Below, one piece after another: positions 59,046-64,000 of a stretch of 64,000 nt of DNA. The notes beneath the pieces are model-generated. The model was not told the origin of the DNA, made no database searches, and was given only the letters and a program-made list of their open reading frames with translations. A program made the position numbers and the translations under genes. The stretch lies in NCBI RefSeq assembly GCF_000472425.1, contig NZ_AXAI01000008.1:62001-126000 (forward strand). Reading direction: 5' to 3'. How positions within the stretch are numbered: the first letter of the stretch is position 1; each line of letters begins with the position of its first letter. The DNA is from Bradyrhizobium sp. Tv2a-2. Lineage in GTDB: Bacteria; Pseudomonadota; Alphaproteobacteria; Rhizobiales; Xanthobacteraceae.

Positions 59046-62000
59046 GTGATCAAGTCTCTTCTCGTCTTCGGTCTGACGCGTAGCGCGATCATTGTGCTCG
59101 GGCTGATCGTGTTCTGCGCGGCGGGGCTCGTCGCCTTTACCAAGCTCAACATCGAGGCCTATCCGAATCCGGCACCCGTGATCCTCGAAATCACCGCTCA
59201 GGCCCCGGGCCTCTCCGCCGAGGAGATGGAGAAGTACTACACGATCCCAATGGAGGTCGGGCTTTACCCGACACCCGGCGTGGTCAATGTCCGTTCGACG
59301 TCGTTCTATGGATTGTCCTTCGTCCGGGTCACGTTTGCCTACGGCATCGACTATTATTTCGCGCTGACCCAGGCATCGATCAGCCTGCAACAGAACGTGA
59401 CGCTGCCCGGCAACCTGGTCCCGACCATCCAGGCGTCAAGTCTCGTCGGCGAAATTTACCGCTATCAGATCGTTGGCCCTCCGCATTTCGGGCTCACCAA
59501 TCTGCGGACGCTGCAGGACTACGTCGTCACCCGCCGGCTTCTGACCATTCCCGGCGTGGCGCAGATCAACAGCTGGGGCGGAACCACCAAGCAATTCGAT
59601 GTCGACGCCGACCTGCAGAAGCTTGAGGCCTACAACATCACCGTGCCTCAGCTGATCAGCGCGCTTGGCAACGCCAACATCAATGTCGGCGGGCGCGAGA
59701 TCTCGATCGGACAGCAATCGGTCAATATTCGCGGCATAGGACTGATCAACAGCGGCGGCGATGATGATGTGATGCAGGGCTACCACGTGCAGGACATTGA
59801 AAACATCGTCCTGACCCAATCCGGGGGGCTCCCGATCCAGGTCAAGAACGTGGCCAATGTTTCGGTCGGCTACGTGCCGCGCCTTGGCATAGCCGGTCGG
59901 GACAACGACGACGACGTCGTGGCGGCAATTGTGGTGATGAGGCGCCCCGAGCACACCAACGATGTCATCCCGAAAGTTGAAGCCGAGGTGCAACGCCTCA
60001 ATTCCGACGGTAGCCTGCCGCCGGGCGTCAAGATCGTCTCCTATTACGACCGCTCATCGCTTGTTGGCGTAACCACCCACACGGTGCTGCACAACCTGAT
60101 CTTCGGCTGCCTGCTCGTCTTCTTCATCCAGTGGATCTTTCTCGGCGATCTGCGCAGCGCGATCATCGTGGGGATCAATATCCCGTTTGCGCTTTTCTTT
60201 TCCATCATCATCCTGGTGCTGCGCGGCGAGGACGCCAATCTGCTGTCGCTCGGTGCGGTCGATTTCGGCATCATCGTCGATTCCGCGGTGATCATGATGG
60301 AAAACATCTATCGCAATTTCCAGTCGCCGGCGGATCATCGGCAGGCCCTGCTGCGTCAATTATCCGAGGGCTTTTGGGGGGCCGACCCGACCTCTGTCAA
60401 CGGACCGACGACGGCGGGCCAGCGCTGGTCGGAGCGGTTGCGGCTGATCTTCGTCAGCGCCCTGCAGGTCGACAAGGCGGTGTTCTTCACCGCCGCGATC
60501 ACCGTGACCGCGTTCCTGCCGCTCTTCACCATGCAGGGTGTCGAGGGCCAGATCTTCGGCCCGATGGCACGCACCTATGGCTACGCATTGGCCGGCGCGC
60601 TGATTGCCACCTTTACGGTCACGCCGGTGCTGGCGGCGTTGTTGCTTCCCCAGCATATCGAGGAAGTCGAGACGGTAATCGTGCGGGGCTTGCGCGCGGG
60701 CTATACGCCGGTGCTGCGCTGGGCGCTCTCCAATCTCAAGGCCGCCGTCACCGTGGGCGCGGTGTTCATGGTGCTGAGCGTCCTTGCCGCATCTCGGCTC
60801 GGCAGCGAGTTCCTGCCGGCCCTTGAGGAAGGCAATTTCTGGATCAGGGCTGCGATGCCGCCGACGCTGTCGTTGGAGGCGGGGACCGCGGCCACGCGCA
60901 AGATGCGCGAGATCCTGTTGCGGCATCCCGAGGTGCTGACAGTGGTGTCGCAGCACGGGCGGCCGGACAATGGCAGCGACGCTTCGCCCTTCTCGAATGT
61001 CGAGCTGTTCTGCCCGCTCAAGCCTTTCGACGAGTGGCCGGCCAACCTCACCAAGGAGCAATTGACGGAAGAGATCCAGAAGGAATTCGCAGCCGAGTTG
61101 CCCGGCATAGGGTTCAATTTCTCCCAGTACATCCAGGATAACGTCGAGGAGGCCCTGTCGGGCGTGAAGGGCGCCAATTCGATCAAGATCGTTGGTCCCA
61201 ATCTCGAGACGCTCGAGCGGTTGGCGGATCAGGCAATGGGAGAGATGGCGAAGGTCCCGGGCGTCGCCGATCTTGGCATTTTCCACCTGGTGGGCCAGCC
61301 AAATCTCAACATCAGGATCAATCGCGACAAGGCGGCGCGATACGGCCTCAACACCGGCGACGTCAACACGGTTGTGCAGGCCGCGCTTGGCGGCACCAAC
61401 GCCACGACGGTGCTCGAGGCGGACCGGCAGTTTGCGGTGACGGTCAGGCTGGATCCGAAATACCGCACCAGCGTCGACACCATCCGGACAGTCAAGGTTG
61501 CTTACCAGACGCCATCAGGCACAAATGGTTATGTGCCGCTTTCGGAGATCGCCAACATCACGCTCGATACCGGCGCCTCGTTCATCTATCGCGAGCGCAG
61601 CCAGCGCTACATTCCGATCAAATTCAGCGTGCGCGGACGGGATCTCGGCTCGACCGTCGCCGAGGCCCAGCAGCGGATCGCCAGCGCGATCAAGCTGCCG
61701 CAGGGATACCAGATCCTGTGGGCGGGAGAGTTCGACAATCTGCAGGCGGCGAAGCAGCGCCTGATGATCGTGGTACCGATCACGCTGCTATTGATCATGG
61801 TGCTGCTGTTCGGCCTGTTCAATTCGCTGCGCGATAGCCTGCTTGCGGTGGCCGGCATACCGTTTGCGATCGGCGGCGGGTTGATCGCGCTGTATCTTGC
61901 CGGCCTCGATTTCAGCGTCTCCGCGGCGATCGGATTCATCTCGCTGTTCGGCGTTGCCGTGATGGACGGGATTCTCAATATCACCTATTTCCGCGAGCTC

Positions 62001-62303
62001 CGGACCCAGGGTATGTCGGTGGCCGAAGCGGTGTCTCGCGGCGCCGAGCAGCGCATGCGCCCGATGCTGATGACGGCGCTGTCCGCGGGCGTCGGGCTGT
62101 TTCCTGCCGCAATCTCCCATGGCATCGGCAGCCAGGTGCAGCGGCCGCTCGCGACAGTGGTGGTCGGGGGAATGTTCATCGGACCGTTGTTGCTTTTGGT
62201 CGTGGCGCCGGCACTCCGCCGGATCTTTCTGGCGCGAGACGCGGAAGACTTGTCGAACGCCGCAGAGAATGGCGAGGTAGCAGCCGGCGAGTCCGAGGGG
62301 TAG
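59046..62303 (+). CDS. RND efflux permease, heavy-metal (HME) type
   Basis: 1085 residues from a GTG. Twelve transmembrane segments in two halves, with the large periplasmic loops between helices 1-2 and 7-8. The HME-family signature DFGIIVDSAVIMMEN is present at about 409-423 (D...D spacing as in CzcA/CusA). It exports metal ions or related cations by proton antiport. Adaptor and outer membrane factor genes flank it. Confidence 0.9.
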   Translation: MIKSLLVFGLTRSAIIVLGLIVFCAAGLVAFTKLNIEAYPNPAPVILEITAQAPGLSAEEMEKYYTIPMEVGLYPTPGVVNVRSTSFYGLSFVRVTFAYGIDYYFALTQASISLQQNVTLPGNLVPTIQASSLVGEIYRYQIVGPPHFGLTNLRTLQDYVVTRRLLTIPGVAQINSWGGTTKQFDVDADLQKLEAYNITVPQLISALGNANINVGGREISIGQQSVNIRGIGLINSGGDDDVMQGYHVQDIENIVLTQSGGLPIQVKNVANVSVGYVPRLGIAGRDNDDDVVAAIVVMRRPEHTNDVIPKVEAEVQRLNSDGSLPPGVKIVSYYDRSSLVGVTTHTVLHNLIFGCLLVFFIQWIFLGDLRSAIIVGINIPFALFFSIIILVLRGEDANLLSLGAVDFGIIVDSAVIMMENIYRNFQSPADHRQALLRQLSEGFWGADPTSVNGPTTAGQRWSERLRLIFVSALQVDKAVFFTAAITVTAFLPLFTMQGVEGQIFGPMARTYGYALAGALIATFTVTPVLAALLLPQHIEEVETVIVRGLRAGYTPVLRWALSNLKAAVTVGAVFMVLSVLAASRLGSEFLPALEEGNFWIRAAMPPTLSLEAGTAATRKMREILLRHPEVLTVVSQHGRPDNGSDASPFSNVELFCPLKPFDEWPANLTKEQLTEEIQKEFAAELPGIGFNFSQYIQDNVEEALSGVKGANSIKIVGPNLETLERLADQAMGEMAKVPGVADLGIFHLVGQPNLNIRINRDKAARYGLNTGDVNTVVQAALGGTNATTVLEADRQFAVTVRLDPKYRTSVDTIRTVKVAYQTPSGTNGYVPLSEIANITLDTGASFIYRERSQRYIPIKFSVRGRDLGSTVAEAQQRIASAIKLPQGYQILWAGEFDNLQAAKQRLMIVVPITLLLIMVLLFGLFNSLRDSLLAVAGIPFAIGGGLIALYLAGLDFSVSAAIGFISLFGVAVMDGILNITYFRELRTQGMSVAEAVSRGAEQRMRPMLMTALSAGVGLFPAAISHGIGSQVQRPLATVVVGGMFIGPLLLLVVAPALRRIFLARDAEDLSNAAENGEVAAGESEG

Positions 62304-62311
62304 CCGGAGCG

Positions 62312-63925
62312 ATGCGTATGAATTGCGACAGCCGCAATGTCCCATCGTCGGCCGCCGTGACGGCGCCCGACGTGGGTTGTTCTCATGGCCGCGCCGGCGG
62401 CAGTATCGGTGTCGTGGTGGCCTGGGCCCTCGCTTTGTCCGGCTGCGTCGGACCGAACTTCGTGCCGCCCGCGGCGCCGGCGGTCGACGGCTATCTGCCC
62501 GGCAAGCTGGCATCGCCCGGTCCCAACTCGCCGAAGGTTCCGACCCAGCACTTCGTTACCGGGGAAGCCGTCTCGGCGCGCTGGTGGGCCGCATTTCGCT
62601 CCCAACCGCTCAACGACCTGATCCGGGACGCGGTCAATCACAGCCCGACCCTGCAATCGGCCGAGGCCGCAATCATGGTCGCGAAATACAACGCGCTGGC
62701 CCAACGCGGACTGTTCTTTCCTCAAGTCGGCGCCAATTACTCGCCCGCCATGCAGCAGATTTCCGGTGCCTCGCCGTCGGGTCCGGGCGGACAGTCGCCG
62801 GGCGTATTTTCCCTCCATACCGCGCAAGTGCTGGTCGGTTTCGTGCCTGATGTCTGGGGCGGCAACGTTCGGGCCGTCGAGAATCTCGACGCGCTGACCG
62901 AGGCGCAATTGTTCCAGCTCGAGGCCGCTTATCTGACGCTCACCAGCAACGTCGTCACCGCAGCGATTGAGGAGGCTTCGCTGCGCGGGCAGATCGGAGC
63001 AACAAAGCGCGTCATCGCCATCGAGCGACATCTGCTCGATATCCTCAAGCGCCAATTCGATGCAGGGCAGGCGGCAAAGGCGGATGTGCTGGCGCAGGAA
63101 GCGGCGCTTGCCGCCGCGGAGCAATTACTGCCGCCGCTGGAAAAGCAGCTCGCCCAACAGCGCGATCTCTTGACCGCGCTCGCCGGGCAACTGTCGTCCG
63201 ACGAGGTCGCGCAAAAATTCGATCTTGCCCACCTCAAGCTGCCAGCCAACCTGCCGATTAGTCTGCCGAGCAAGCTGGTCGACCAGCGCCCCGACGTTCG
63301 AGCTGCGGAAGCCAACATGCATGCAGCGAGCGCCCAGATCGGAGTCGCGATCGCCGCTCGGCTGCCAAGCTTCACGATCAGCGGCAATGTCGGAGCTGCC
63401 GCATTCAGCATTTCCGAACTGTTCACGCCGGGGACCAACTTCTATGCCCTTGTCGGGAACGCAACCCAGCCGATTTTCGATGGCTTTACGCTCTACCACA
63501 AGCAGAAGGCCGCGGAAGCCGGACTCGACCAGGCCGAAGCGGAGTATCGTGCGACCGTCATCACGGCGTTCCAGAACGTCGCCGATGCCTTGCGAGCGTT
63601 GCAGGCCGATGCACGCGCCGTGCAAGCGGCCGTGCATGCGGAAGAGACCGCCAAGGCGAGCCTCGATATTGTGGAGAGCCAGCTCAACGCCGGCCAGGTC
63701 AATCAGCTCGCGGTGCTCAACGCCCAGCAGACTTATCTGACCGCGGTGGTCGCGAGCGTCCAGGCCGAGGCCAACCGACTATCAGATACGGCGGCGCTGT
63801 TCATGGCGCTGGGCGGCGGCTGGCCGACCAGCTGCATGACGCCGGTGTGGCGCGATTGCGCGATGGGGGAGGTGCCGAGCGAGCCGAAGCCGGCAAGCGA
63901 GCCCAAACCTGCAAGCAAGATCTGA
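62312..63925 (+). CDS. RND outer membrane factor (NodT family lipoprotein)
   Basis: 537 residues. N-terminal lipobox (LALSGCVGPNF) and two OEP repeat domains (for example LNDLIRDAVNHSPTLQSAEAAIMVAKYNALAQRG and its second-half counterpart). It forms the outer membrane channel of the tripartite pump and completes the operon. An ATG at 62318 is an alternative start. The protein ends in a Pro/Lys-rich tail. Confidence 0.85.
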   Translation: MRMNCDSRNVPSSAAVTAPDVGCSHGRAGGSIGVVVAWALALSGCVGPNFVPPAAPAVDGYLPGKLASPGPNSPKVPTQHFVTGEAVSARWWAAFRSQPLNDLIRDAVNHSPTLQSAEAAIMVAKYNALAQRGLFFPQVGANYSPAMQQISGASPSGPGGQSPGVFSLHTAQVLVGFVPDVWGGNVRAVENLDALTEAQLFQLEAAYLTLTSNVVTAAIEEASLRGQIGATKRVIAIERHLLDILKRQFDAGQAAKADVLAQEAALAAAEQLLPPLEKQLAQQRDLLTALAGQLSSDEVAQKFDLAHLKLPANLPISLPSKLVDQRPDVRAAEANMHAASAQIGVAIAARLPSFTISGNVGAAAFSISELFTPGTNFYALVGNATQPIFDGFTLYHKQKAAEAGLDQAEAEYRATVITAFQNVADALRALQADARAVQAAVHAEETAKASLDIVESQLNAGQVNQLAVLNAQQTYLTAVVASVQAEANRLSDTAALFMALGGGWPTSCMTPVWRDCAMGEVPSEPKPASEPKPASKI

Positions 63926-63926
63926 C

Positions 63927-64000
63927 ATGATCGAAGGACGCCGGGCGTCAGTGACTCACGACACTCTTGCGGAATTGATTGAGCTTGCCAAAGCTAGCGC
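63927..64000 (+). CDS. start of an unknown gene (partial)
   Basis: An ATG at 63927 follows the NodT gene stop by one base (TGACATG), and the frame stays open to the window edge: MIEGRRASVTHDTLAELIEL then AKAS. Too little remains to name it. The close spacing suggests it belongs to the efflux operon, possibly a regulator. Confidence 0.45.
   Translation, partial: MIEGRRASVTHDTLAELIELAKAS

Noticed and set aside
61985..63124. A 379-codon minus-strand frame opposite the end of the permease and the NodT gene
   Set aside because: Antisense to two strongly supported genes of one operon; Arg-rich shadow composition.
1..64000. CRISPR array
   Set aside because: No regularly spaced direct repeats of 25-40 bp with unique spacers were seen. 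The dispersed palindromes are single copies between genes.

Overview
The window reads as a chromosomal segment of an alphaproteobacterium of the Bradyrhizobium type. The signs are high GC with strong GC3 bias, the gene string IscU-like scaffold - folE - hisI, Omp25-like barrels with a conserved 'NWTGFY/DWSGFY' start, a small His-rich secreted protein, and dispersed two-hairpin intergenic repeats typical of that group. This assignment is an inference from gene content; no rRNA or tRNA was found to test it.

Region 1 (1-9.2 kb) is the end of a prophage. A plus-strand block (1-4300) carries the tail of a structural gene, a membrane-anchored endolysin, two small hydrophobic proteins (holin or spanin candidates) and five accessory genes: a calcineurin-like phosphoesterase, an HExxH protein, a GNAT acetyltransferase, a DUF4406 protein and a small unknown. 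A terminator at about 4.57 kb follows. Facing it is one dense minus-strand operon (9160 down to 4280) of 22 very small genes, at least seven of them under 60 codons. Three of its genes are preceded by an identical 13-nt start-associated element.

Region 2 (9.5-34.2 kb) is mostly ordinary chromosome: a YeiH-type transporter, rhomboid protease, CBS protein, patatin, a GGDEF-EAL gene broken by one in-frame stop, nitroreductase, thrS, an alpha/beta hydrolase, an APC transporter with an unknown secreted partner, yidD, a ClpP-fold secreted protein, the IscU-like/folE/hisI cluster, an orphan Hsp70, a lytic transglycosylase and a DUF2336 protein.

Region 3 (34.2-37.6 kb) is gene-poor and repeat-rich, with a DUF4239 membrane protein, a basic hypothetical protein and a small secreted protein. 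Region 4 (37.6-49.5 kb) carries an orphan response regulator/Hpt pair, nadK, an S10 carboxypeptidase, a TPR protein, many small secreted or Bradyrhizobium-restricted proteins, a frameshifted hydrolase remnant, a DHFR-like reductase and an amine oxidase.

Region 5 (49.5-64 kb) is an envelope and export region: an Omp25-like barrel, a KdpE/short-KdpD two-component pair without kdpFABC, a large porin, another Omp25-like barrel followed by two tandem tiny lipoproteins sharing a C-terminal motif, and a complete heavy-metal-type RND efflux operon (adaptor, permease, NodT-type outer-membrane factor). Upstream of the RND operon lies an 11-bp-phased direct repeat of the kind bound by OmpR-family regulators.
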